DNA of 5,691 bases from an uncultured Ruminococcus sp. (GTDB taxonomy: Bacteria > Bacillota > Clostridia > Oscillospirales > CAG-272): positions 1 through 5,691 of the forward strand of contig CACYEW010000185.1 of the NCBI GenBank assembly GCA_902773455.1, in the 5' to 3' direction. Made by a program: the position numbers and the translations under genes. Below are positions 1-5,440 of the stretch, piece after piece. The notes beneath the pieces were generated by a model. That model was not told where the DNA came from and did not search any database. It saw only the letters and a program-made list of their open reading frames with translations. How positions within the stretch are numbered: the stretch's first letter is position 1; each line of letters opens with the position of its first letter.

Positions 1-79
1 ACCTGAAAGCCGACGCCTGAATGAATACGGTGCATATAAGCAGAAGCAGAGAGGAAAAAGTCAGTATCTTTCTTTTCAT
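1..79 (-). CDS. Secreted or exported protein, N-terminus only (runs off the window)
   Basis: Reading leftward from an ATG at 79, 26 complete codons are open to the window edge. They encode a classic Sec signal peptide: a basic start (MKRK), a hydrophobic core (residues 5-20, including LLLLI) and an Ala-Ser-Ala motif at 22-24 that fits signal peptidase I cleavage before Phe25. Cys16 is not in a lipobox because the residue before it is Ile, so a lipoprotein is unlikely. The start lies three bases after the degV stop (83-85). There is no strong Shine-Dalgarno sequence, only the purine-rich AAGAAAAGAAA of the degV tail, which suggests translational coupling within a degV operon. The mature protein is outside the window, so its function cannot be named. 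Confidence 0.66.
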   Translation of the reverse strand, partial: MKRKILTFSSLLLLICTVFIQASAFR

Positions 80-82
80 AAC

Positions 83-970
83 TTAATTGTTTCTTTTCTT
101 ACCCCAGAAAAACAGCGATACCGTGCCGGGACCGGTGTGACTGCCGATGACCGCGCCGATCGAGAATATCTCGGGTTCGCCGTTCATCAGCGGGAACTTT
201 TCTTTTACGAGATCTGCAAGCGCCTTCGCGTCGTCCATGCATTCGGATTCGCAGATGAATACTTTACCGTTGTAGTCGCATCCGTCTTTTGCGAACTCTT
301 CCATTTTTTCGACCGTGCGGCGAATGACTCTCTTTTTGCCCATGATCTTTTCTCTCGGTATGAGTCTGCCCTGATTATCCATATTGAGAAGCGGACAGAT
401 GCCGAGCATCTTACCGAAAAAGCCCGAGGTCTTCGAAACTCTGCCGCCTCTGATATAAAACGTCAGATCGGTGGAGAAGAACCAGTGATGCATATTGAGA
501 CGGTGCTTCGTTATCCATTCGTAGAGCGTGTCGATATCGCAGCCTCTGTCGCGGAAATCGGCAAGCGTTTCCATAATGAGACCGTAACCGCTCGACGCCG
601 CGAGAGAGTCGACGAGATATATCTTGCGCTCGGGGTATTTCTTGCGCATCTCATCGACGGCTACCTGCGCCGAGTTATACGTGCCGGAAATACCGGACGA
701 AAGCGTTACGTGAAGAATATCCTGACCGTCTGCGAGTATCGGATCGAACAAGTCTATGTATTCGCCGACGGAGACCTGAGAAGTCTTCGTATCGGCGCCG
801 TTGGACATCGCGTTGAAAAGATCCTGCGGACGCATGGTCTGCCAGAGATCGTCGTTATATTCAACGCCGTCGATCGAAAAGTGAAAACAAACGTATTTTA
901 TGCCGCGGCTTTCAAGACGTTCTTTCGTAAGGTCCGCGGTAGAACAACAGGTAAGACAGTATGAAGCCAT
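83..970 (-). CDS. DegV family protein (FakB-like fatty-acid-binding protein)
   Basis: This is a cytoplasmic DegV-fold protein of 295 aa, the usual family length (about 280-300). DegV/FakB proteins bind one fatty acid; in FakAB systems they present it to the kinase FakA, giving acyl-phosphate for phospholipid synthesis. Family landmarks seen in order are STADL (10-14), TSQVS (63-67), SSGISGTYNSA (91-101), VDSLAASSGYG (120-130), the GGRVSKTSGFFG loop (175-186) with CPLLNMD (192-198), and HTGPG (278-282) before a C-terminal LFFWG. The usual TDST motif reads CCST here, so the Asp is replaced by Cys9, and there is a Cys5/Cys8/Cys9 cluster. The start is supported by GGAGG five bases upstream of the ATG. 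It has its own promoter (998-1026) and is followed at once by a secreted-protein gene. No fakA-like gene is visible, so the partner kinase is inferred only from family knowledge. Confidence 0.93.
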   Translation of the reverse strand: MASYCLTCCSTADLTKERLESRGIKYVCFHFSIDGVEYNDDLWQTMRPQDLFNAMSNGADTKTSQVSVGEYIDLFDPILADGQDILHVTLSSGISGTYNSAQVAVDEMRKKYPERKIYLVDSLAASSGYGLIMETLADFRDRGCDIDTLYEWITKHRLNMHHWFFSTDLTFYIRGGRVSKTSGFFGKMLGICPLLNMDNQGRLIPREKIMGKKRVIRRTVEKMEEFAKDGCDYNGKVFICESECMDDAKALADLVKEKFPLMNGEPEIFSIGAVIGSHTGPGTVSLFFWGKKRNN

Positions 971-997
971 AATTTCCTCCGGAATCGTAATGTATGA

Positions 998-1026
998 ATT
1001 ATATCACGTTTTCGACAGAATTAAAA
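998..1026 (-). promoter_or_regulatory. Sigma-A-type promoter of degV (extended -10)
   Basis: On the minus strand a perfect TATAAT (998-1003) is preceded by TGA, giving the extended -10 TGn motif. At 17 bp spacing lies only a weak -35 (TTTTAA, 1021-1026). Predicted transcription starts near 991, leaving a leader of about 20 nt with GGAGG before the ATG at 970. Confidence 0.7.
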
Positions 1027-1056
1027 GACGGAATTTATTACGTTTTTAATAACAAT

Positions 1057-1085
1057 AAAAAAAGAGTGTGAACAATATCACACTC
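1057..1085 (-). terminator. Intrinsic terminator of the lipid kinase gene
   Basis: Read leftward, a perfect 7-bp stem (GAGTGTG at 1085-1079 with CACACTC at 1070-1064) encloses an 8-nt loop and is followed by seven T residues (1063-1057). It lies 7 bases past the stop codon of the lipid kinase and upstream of the degV promoter, so the two genes are separate transcription units. Confidence 0.85.
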
Positions 1086-1091
1086 AAACGA

Positions 1092-1955
1092 TCAGATTAT
1101 TATTCTGACGACTGAAGGCAGCACGCTGATTTCGGTGCCGTCGGCATTCTCGACCTCGCCGTCCGCGCAAAGACACTTTATGCCTGATATCCTGATGCTT
1201 CTGCATTTGCGGTACGTCATGATATCCTTGTACTTATCGGCGACGTCACCCTTTTCAAAATCGAAATGCTCGCCTTTTTTGTAGCTGCCTATTATCGATA
1301 TGAAGCGGAGGCGCGACATTTTTTTGACTATCAGAAAATCGGCAAGTCCGTCCGTCAGCTCCGCAAGAGGCGTCGGCTTGAAGCCGCCGCCGTAATACTG
1401 AGCGTTAGACACAACGCAGAGCATATAGTCGTCTTCAAAATGATCTTCGCTGCCATCCGCGTTTACGGTATCCACGGTCATCCTGCATCCGAATTTGTGT
1501 AAAAACGTACTCGCAACGCCGCATATGTAAGCGAAGCTGCCCGACAACAGGGAATTTCCGCGGTAGCTTTCGACCTTTTTAACGACGTCGCAGTCGAACC
1601 CGATATTAAGAACGTTGATGAAATATCTGTCGCCGTAGCGTATGACGTCACAGCTGACCGGCTCGCCCGTTTTCGGCTCGTAACGCAGAAAGTCGTTGCC
1701 GGTGCCGAGAGGCATGACGGAGAGAACAGCCTTATCGCCGGCGCCGGCTCTTATGACGCCGTTCACGGCTTCATTCAGCGTGCCGTCTCCGCCGCATATT
1801 ATGAAATGCGTTTCAGGCTCGGTTTTGCAGGTCTCGAATACGTAGTTTTCCGCGTCGCCCGCCGCTTTGGTTATATAACAGTTTTCGCCGTCAGATAATT
1901 CGCTCATCGCCTTGCCGCTGCCGGCGATCGGATTTATGATCTTTATAGTTTTCAT
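1092..1955 (-). CDS. Diacylglycerol kinase family lipid kinase (YegS/DgkB type)
   Basis: A soluble or membrane-associated kinase of 287 aa, normal for the family, which phosphorylates diacylglycerol (or a related lipid or sphingoid base) with ATP, typically giving phosphatidic acid. Motifs visible: the N-terminal INPIAGSGK (7-15); the nucleotide-binding GGDGTLNE (55-62); PLGTGNDF (82-89), the second conserved loop with its GND; NIGFD (117-121), the start of the C-terminal beta-sandwich domain; YYGGGF with TPLAELTDG further on; and ADGE (264-267), whose Glu fits the conserved DGE of the family active site. No key motif is missing. The ATG at 1955 is preceded by GGAGA with 6-nt spacing. It has a strong promoter and its own terminator, so it is monocistronic. 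Substrate specificity within the family cannot be read from sequence. In Gram-positives such enzymes recycle diacylglycerol released by lipoteichoic acid synthesis. Confidence 0.92.
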   Translation of the reverse strand: MKTIKIINPIAGSGKAMSELSDGENCYITKAAGDAENYVFETCKTEPETHFIICGGDGTLNEAVNGVIRAGAGDKAVLSVMPLGTGNDFLRYEPKTGEPVSCDVIRYGDRYFINVLNIGFDCDVVKKVESYRGNSLLSGSFAYICGVASTFLHKFGCRMTVDTVNADGSEDHFEDDYMLCVVSNAQYYGGGFKPTPLAELTDGLADFLIVKKMSRLRFISIIGSYKKGEHFDFEKGDVADKYKDIMTYRKCRSIRISGIKCLCADGEVENADGTEISVLPSVVRIII

Positions 1956-1982
1956 GATACGTCTCCGCTTTTATTTCGACTA

Positions 1983-2011
1983 ATTATAACATACCGGTGA
2001 AGAAAAGTCAA
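1983..2011 (-). promoter_or_regulatory. Strong sigma-A-type promoter of the lipid kinase gene
   Basis: On the minus strand, TTGACT (2011-2006) is followed after exactly 17 bp by TATAAT (1988-1983). A TG one base upstream of the hexamer adds an extended -10. The predicted start is near 1976, giving a leader of about 20 nt that carries GGAGA. It begins only 14 bp beyond the T-rich tail of the upstream terminator. Confidence 0.85.
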
Positions 2012-2024
2012 CATCAAATACGGT

Positions 2025-2063
2025 AAAATAAAGCCCTTCCGCATAATGTATTCGAAGAAGGGC
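2025..2063 (-). terminator. Intrinsic terminator of the parvulin lipoprotein gene
   Basis: Read leftward, GCCCTTC... pairs with ...GAAGGGC as a perfect 7-bp GC-rich stem (2063-2057 with 2039-2033). The loop is long (17 nt) and can form a small inner ATA/TAT stem. A T-rich tract (TTTATTTT) follows at 2032-2025. It lies 13 bases after the TAA at 2077-2079. Confidence 0.8.
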
Positions 2064-2076
2064 CTTATTATTACGT

Positions 2077-3546
2077 TTATCTCGTGATCGCGTCGGTAAG
2101 GTCTTCGCTGTACGTGAGTTCGACCGAAGCGTAAATATCGTCCGCGAGCTTTTCAAAAGCCGTATCGCGTATCGCGCTTTCGCAGTCGGTATGCCAGATC
2201 TCTTCGCCGAAGCCTTCAAAATACATAATGTGGAACCCGTAATTCGTCAGTACGTATCCGACGTCGCCGACTTTTCTGTCGGCGTCGAAGCACCAGTCGT
2301 TGAATTCCGTTACCATATCGCCCGGGCATACGTTTTCGTAAAGACCGCCCGTAGCGTTAGAACCGGGATCGGTGCTGTGCTGAGCAACGAGCTCGACGAA
2401 TTTCGCTTTCGGATCGGACGCCGCTTTGATCTCTTCGACCAGCTCCTTGGCTTTTTCCTCGGCGGCTTCTTCGGTCGAATAAGCGCTCGAGTCGAGAAGT
2501 ATGTGACGTACGTCGACCGATTTCTGCATATTCTTATACGGCAGAGCGGAGCACTGTACTATATAAACGTTGCCGTTTTCGTCGGTATAGAGATTTATAT
2601 CGCCCTGTTTCGCGCCGTCTTCAAAGATGAATGCAAGCTTGTCAAGCGAGCCGGCGTTTGCCGCGCCTTTGACGAGCAGATCAGCTTCTGCCGCGGGCTC
2701 TTCGCCTTCTGCCGCTGGAAACGTTTCGTTATACGCTTCGACAAAGCTCTTGCCGCCTTCGACGAGCGCCTTGAACGCCGCCGCTTTATCGGCCGCCGCC
2801 GCTTTTGCCGCTTCGACCTCTTCGTCGGTGTTCGTTTCGTCGTACTCGGCTTTTACGTACGCTTCAAGGTAATCCACAAGGCCGTATTCTTTTATCTTTT
2901 CGTTGAATTCGGCTTCGATCTGATCTTCGGTGACATTGATACCGTCGTATATCTTGAGATAGTATTTATATCCGAGACGCGAAAGCTCGACCGCGGCTCT
3001 TATACGTTCTCTCGTCATACCCTCGCCCATATATTCGGACATATATTCTTCGAAGGTAACGTTGTTTTCTTTGGCGGCGGATTCGATATTTTCAAGGTAT
3101 TCGTCGATACCGGCGATATCCGTCTGATCGAGCGCGATGTTTTCTTTTATCGCCATTTCGGCAAATTTAGCGTACTGTTCGAGAGCCTTCTTGCCGAGAG
3201 AAAGAAAATATTCGTACCACGTCGTACCGTTTTCTTTGTCGTAGATCTGATCGTGCAGAGGTACGTTCGGATCGAGTCCGAAATAGGAAAGATAGTAGTA
3301 ATAATTGTTCAGAAAAGACGAATACTGATCCATCATAAAATAGCGGAGCGTCGAAACGGGTATGCTCTGATGCTCTGTCTTAGCGATCTCTTTATCGAGA
3401 TCCGCAAGCTCCATACGCTCGTGAGCATACTGAGTCGCCGCTTCCGTCACCTCGCCCGTTTCCGCGGGCTTGTTTATAACGATCTTGCAGGATGCAAGAA
3501 AAGCCGCGAGTACAAGGCAAATCAAAACGGTAAAAAATCTCTTCAT
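2077..3546 (-). CDS. Lipoprotein peptidyl-prolyl isomerase / foldase (SurA/PrsA-like, parvulin domain)
   Basis: A 489-aa extracytoplasmic foldase. The N-terminus (MKRFF, then a hydrophobic core) ends in the lipobox LASC (17-20), so Cys20 should be lipidated and the protein anchored outside the membrane. Residues about 60-225 are helical and resemble a SurA/trigger-like chaperone domain, with a Tyr run at 82-85. Residues about 340-445 form a parvulin PPIase domain: RHILL (347-351, His348), an Ala/Glu-rich helix, HSTDPGSNATGGLYE (390-404), a MVTEF segment, and GFHIMYF (437-443, His439). Both conserved histidines are present. Residues about 227-338 look like an earlier, degenerate parvulin repeat (see findings), with an Ala/Glu-rich stretch (242-290). 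The family helps secreted proteins fold. The start has AAAGGA 7 nt upstream. It is transcribed alone, divergently from the flippase gene. It could be called PrsA-like, but orthology to B. subtilis prsA is not shown. Confidence 0.88.
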   Translation of the reverse strand: MKRFFTVLICLVLAAFLASCKIVINKPAETGEVTEAATQYAHERMELADLDKEIAKTEHQSIPVSTLRYFMMDQYSSFLNNYYYYLSYFGLDPNVPLHDQIYDKENGTTWYEYFLSLGKKALEQYAKFAEMAIKENIALDQTDIAGIDEYLENIESAAKENNVTFEEYMSEYMGEGMTRERIRAAVELSRLGYKYYLKIYDGINVTEDQIEAEFNEKIKEYGLVDYLEAYVKAEYDETNTDEEVEAAKAAAADKAAAFKALVEGGKSFVEAYNETFPAAEGEEPAAEADLLVKGAANAGSLDKLAFIFEDGAKQGDINLYTDENGNVYIVQCSALPYKNMQKSVDVRHILLDSSAYSTEEAAEEKAKELVEEIKAASDPKAKFVELVAQHSTDPGSNATGGLYENVCPGDMVTEFNDWCFDADRKVGDVGYVLTNYGFHIMYFEGFGEEIWHTDCESAIRDTAFEKLADDIYASVELTYSEDLTDAITR

Positions 3547-3563
3547 CCGTGTATCCTTTCGGT

Positions 3564-3590
3564 ATAAAATACGTTTTTATTGTATTTTAT
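3564..3590. repeat. 9-bp inverted repeat over the parvulin gene promoter
   Basis: ATAAAATAC (3564-3572) and GTATTTTAT (3582-3590) are perfect inverted arms separated by 9 nt. The right arm contains the predicted -10 of the leftward promoter, and the centre (3577) is about where its transcript should start. Placement suits a repressor operator, but the arms are AT-rich and could be chance. Confidence 0.4.
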
Positions 3591-3612
3591 CATAAATCGC
3601 ACGAAAAAACAA
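3584..3612 (-). promoter_or_regulatory. Probable promoter of the parvulin lipoprotein gene
   Basis: On the minus strand, TTGTTT (3612-3607) is separated by 17 bp from TAAAAT (3589-3584), with TGA just upstream of the -10 (extended form). The predicted start is near 3577, giving a leader of about 30 nt with AAAGGA before the ATG at 3546. The -35 matches only in its first three bases. Confidence 0.6.
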
Positions 3613-3642
3613 TATATTTTTTTGAACAATATAAAAAATATC

Positions 3643-3656
3643 GGAGTGATATTTTG
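3643..3656 (+). promoter_or_regulatory. Ribosome binding site and TTG start of the flippase gene
   Basis: GGAGTG (3643-3648), five spacer bases, then TTG (3654-3656). This is the only good Shine-Dalgarno in the 5' part of the frame and it decides the start. The frame is also open upstream to a GTG at 3549, but that lies inside the divergent promoter region and would add 35 unlikely residues. The first in-frame ATG (codon 21) lies inside the first membrane segment. Confidence 0.8.
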
Positions 3657-5228
3657 AAATTAGTCAGGCAATTTTTAATTAACGGAATTATCCTTACGGT
3701 GACGAGCGTCACGATGAGACTTCTCACCGTCGTTTTCAACGTCTATATAACCGATAAGATCGGCGCGGCGGGAGTGGGACTTTTTTCGCTCATAATGAGC
3801 GTTTATACGTTTGCCGTCACTTTCGCGACGTCGGGCATATATCTTTCCGCCACAAGACTCGTTTCGATGCAGATCGTTCGGAATTCCGGCGAGGGGGTGA
3901 AGCGGGCGATGCGAAGCTGCATCGTTTACGCGCTTTGCTTCGGATCCTCTGCGATGATACTGCTGCTCGTTTTTTCAGAGCGTATCGCAACGTCGTGGTT
4001 AGGCGATATAAGAACGCTCAGATCGCTTCGGATACTCGCGCTGAGTCTGCCGCCGCTTGCCGTATCGAACGCCCTGTCCGGCTATTTCTCGGCGGTCAGA
4101 AGAGTGGTGAAAAACGCCGTTACGAATATTCTGGAGCAGTTCATACGTATATTTCTTACAGCCGTGCTCCTCGTCTGCGTATCCGGCGGCGGCATTGAGG
4201 CGGCGACCGTGGCGATAGTAACCGGAACGCTCATATCGGAGGCGCTTGCTTTTACCGTATCGTTTATCCTTTATCTGTTCGATATAAAAAAGGTGAAGTC
4301 GATGAAAGCTCCTCCTTCGTCCGGCATATCGGGCAGGCTGATAAGAATGGCTGTTCCGATAGCGGTCAGCTCGTATATAAGAAGTGCGCTCCTTACGCTT
4401 GAGCATCTGCTCATACCGAAAGGTCTCGTAAAAAACGGAGCGTCGAGCGAAGAAGCGCTGTCGTCTTACGGCGTAATTTCCGGTATGGTGTTTCCGGTCA
4501 TATTCTTTCCCATGGCGTTCCTTACCGCCTTTACGGGACTTCTCGTGCCCGAGGTCACGAGATATAAGGAGACGGACAGTAAAAAGTCGATCGAATACGT
4601 AACGTCGAGAATTATGAAGATAACGGTCATATTCTCCGTCGGAGTCGCGGGACTTTTCGCATATTATTCACAAACGCTCGGCACGCTTTTATACGACAGC
4701 GCCGAAGCGGGGAAGTATATCAGGATATTCGCCGTGCTGATACCCGTGATGTATATCGACAACACGACCGACGCGATACTCAAAGGCCTCGGAGAGCAGG
4801 TCGCTTCGATGCGTTACAACATCATCGACGCGTTCGTTTCCGTCGTTTTAGTATTCTTTCTTCTGCCGCCGTTCGGCATAAAAGGCTACGTCGTCGTCAT
4901 ATACGTCTGCGAGATACTGAACGCCGTTTTAAGTATGCGGAAGCTCTTTTTACTCGTCAAAGTGAAGGGGATGTTTTTCCGTACGCTGATACTGCCTGCG
5001 GTTTGCATGATCGGCGCCGCGAGCGGCACGCATCTGATATTCACGCTCGTCGGCGGCGTTTACAGCCTGCAGATCACGGCGATGCTCACGGGAGTCGCCG
5101 TTTGCCTGATACTTTATTACTCGCTTCTTCGCCTGTTTTCGTGTATCTCGAGAGAAGACGAGAGGTGGTTTTTATCGATATTCAGGCGCAAAAAGGGATC
5201 AAAAGAAAATAAATCGGTAAAAACTTGA
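3654..5228 (+). CDS. SpoVB-like MOP-superfamily flippase (polysaccharide / lipid-linked precursor exporter)
   Basis: A 524-aa polytopic membrane protein from the TTG start, close to the length of Bacillus SpoVB (about 520 aa). It has roughly 14 hydrophobic segments. It opens with a TM1 amphipathic pattern (FLINGIILTVTSVTMRLLTVVFN, split here at 7-18 and 19-29), then the family's YITDKIGAAGVGLFSLIMS region (31-49). SpoVB-type signatures follow: LLTLEHLLIPKGL (246-258), SYGVISGMVFPVIFFP (271-286) and GLLVPEVTR (295-303), then DAILKGLGEQ (373-382). The C-terminus is a basic cytoplasmic tail (RRKKGSKENKSVK). MOP family members of this group (SpoVB, YtgP/MurJ-like, Wzx) move lipid-linked sugars across the membrane; SpoVB acts in spore cortex synthesis. 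Whether this one serves sporulation, peptidoglycan or another glycan cannot be told here. It is divergent from the parvulin gene, with no clear sigma-A or sigma-E promoter seen upstream and no intrinsic terminator before the tRNA. Confidence 0.87.
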   Translation: MKLVRQFLINGIILTVTSVTMRLLTVVFNVYITDKIGAAGVGLFSLIMSVYTFAVTFATSGIYLSATRLVSMQIVRNSGEGVKRAMRSCIVYALCFGSSAMILLLVFSERIATSWLGDIRTLRSLRILALSLPPLAVSNALSGYFSAVRRVVKNAVTNILEQFIRIFLTAVLLVCVSGGGIEAATVAIVTGTLISEALAFTVSFILYLFDIKKVKSMKAPPSSGISGRLIRMAVPIAVSSYIRSALLTLEHLLIPKGLVKNGASSEEALSSYGVISGMVFPVIFFPMAFLTAFTGLLVPEVTRYKETDSKKSIEYVTSRIMKITVIFSVGVAGLFAYYSQTLGTLLYDSAEAGKYIRIFAVLIPVMYIDNTTDAILKGLGEQVASMRYNIIDAFVSVVLVFFLLPPFGIKGYVVVIYVCEILNAVLSMRKLFLLVKVKGMFFRTLILPAVCMIGAASGTHLIFTLVGGVYSLQITAMLTGVAVCLILYYSLLRLFSCISREDERWFLSIFRRKKGSKENKSVKT

Positions 5229-5247
5229 TTTTTTTTGCAAAAACCTC

Positions 5248-5276
5248 TTGATTTTTTCGGTTTGATGTGGTATAGT
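5248..5276 (+). promoter_or_regulatory. Promoter of the tRNA-Glu gene
   Basis: TTGATT (5248-5253), exactly 17 bp, then TATAGT (5271-5276), with TGG directly before the hexamer giving an extended -10. The predicted start is near 5283, so the tRNA 5' leader would be about 6 nt. Confidence 0.7.
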
Positions 5277-5288
5277 TATTAAACAATC

Positions 5289-5363
5289 GGCCCGTTGGTC
5301 AAGTGGTTAAGACTCCGCCCTCTCACGGCGGCTTCAGGAGTTCGAATCTCCTACGGGTCACCA
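5289..5363 (+). tRNA. tRNA-Glu (anticodon CTC), CCA encoded
   Basis: A complete 75-nt cloverleaf can be folded by eye. The acceptor GGCCCGT (5289-5295) pairs with ACGGGTC (5353-5359), including one G-T pair at the second position. The D stem is GTC/GAC (5298-5300, 5311-5313). The anticodon stem CCGCC/GGCGG (5315-5319, 5327-5331) holds the loop CTCTCAC with anticodon CTC at 5322-5324. The T stem AGGAG/CTCCT encloses TTCGAAT. Discriminator A5360 is followed by an encoded CCA (5361-5363). The body resembles the Firmicutes tRNA-Glu. CTC reads GAG codons only, so another tRNA-Glu(TTC) is expected elsewhere. Confidence 0.96.
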
Positions 5364-5388
5364 AAAATCCTGCGCAAGCAGGATTTTT
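5364..5388 (+). terminator. Terminator hairpin after tRNA-Glu, GCAA tetraloop
   Basis: AAAATCCTGC (5364-5373) pairs perfectly with GCAGGATTTT (5378-5387) around a GCAA loop of the stable GNRA class; A5363 of the CCA and T5388 extend the stem to 11 bp. The five T (5384-5388), followed by CC and five more T, make it a good intrinsic terminator. The A/T flanks are symmetrical, so it could act in both directions. It is the only clear terminator for the tRNA and probably also for read-through from the flippase gene. Confidence 0.88.
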
Positions 5389-5440
5389 CCTTTTTCACTA
5401 TTCATTCTTCACTTTTCACTTTCACTTTTTCCGCTTGCGC
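5372..5440. repeat. 8-bp inverted repeat bracketing the TTCACT tract
   Basis: GCGCAAGC in the apex of the terminator hairpin (5372-5379) recurs as its exact complement GCTTGCGC at 5433-5440, directly before the next promoter. The two arms enclose the TTCACT repeats. Long-range pairing would compete with the terminator hairpin. No function is known to me. Confidence 0.45.
5394..5430 (+). repeat. Short degenerate tandem repeat, TTCACT-type heptads
   Basis: TTCACT occurs at 5394, 5408, 5415 and 5421, with the variant TTCATT at 5401, so unit starts are 7, 7, 7 and 6 bases apart. The tract is almost purely pyrimidine on this strand and lies between the tRNA terminator and the next promoter. I see no gene in it. 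Confidence 0.7.

Noticed and set aside
137..964. A 275-codon open frame on the plus strand, antisense to degV.
   Set aside because: The composition is Arg/Phe-rich without recognisable motifs or a Shine-Dalgarno; the minus strand carries every DegV signature over the same bases.
2677..2830. The Ala/Glu-rich, repetitive-looking stretch in the parvulin gene as a DNA repeat.
   Set aside because: It is low-complexity coding sequence (GCC/GCT and GAA codons) in a helical region, not an exact nucleotide repeat.
2191..3567. A 458-codon open frame on the plus strand, antisense to nearly the whole parvulin lipoprotein gene.
   Set aside because: It mirrors the codon bias of the minus-strand gene (GAA/GAT/AAA codons read as TTC/ATC/TTT), gives a Phe/Arg/Val-rich protein with no motif, has no ribosome binding site, and the opposite strand has clear lipobox and parvulin motifs.
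3591..3598. CATAAATC as a possible sigma-E-type -10 for the flippase gene.
   Set aside because: It only loosely resembles the sporulation sigma-E -10, and no matching -35 lies at the expected distance; AT-rich DNA yields such matches easily.
3549..3653. An upstream extension of the flippase frame to a GTG at 3549.
   Set aside because: The extra 35 residues are Tyr/Phe/Lys-rich translations of AT-rich promoter DNA, with no ribosome binding site at the GTG; GGAGTG before the TTG at 3654 and the start of the first membrane segment fit much better.
3547..3653. A riboswitch or structured leader before the flippase gene.
   Set aside because: Only 107 bp, very AT-rich, with no recognisable aptamer core and no terminator-like stem before the start codon.
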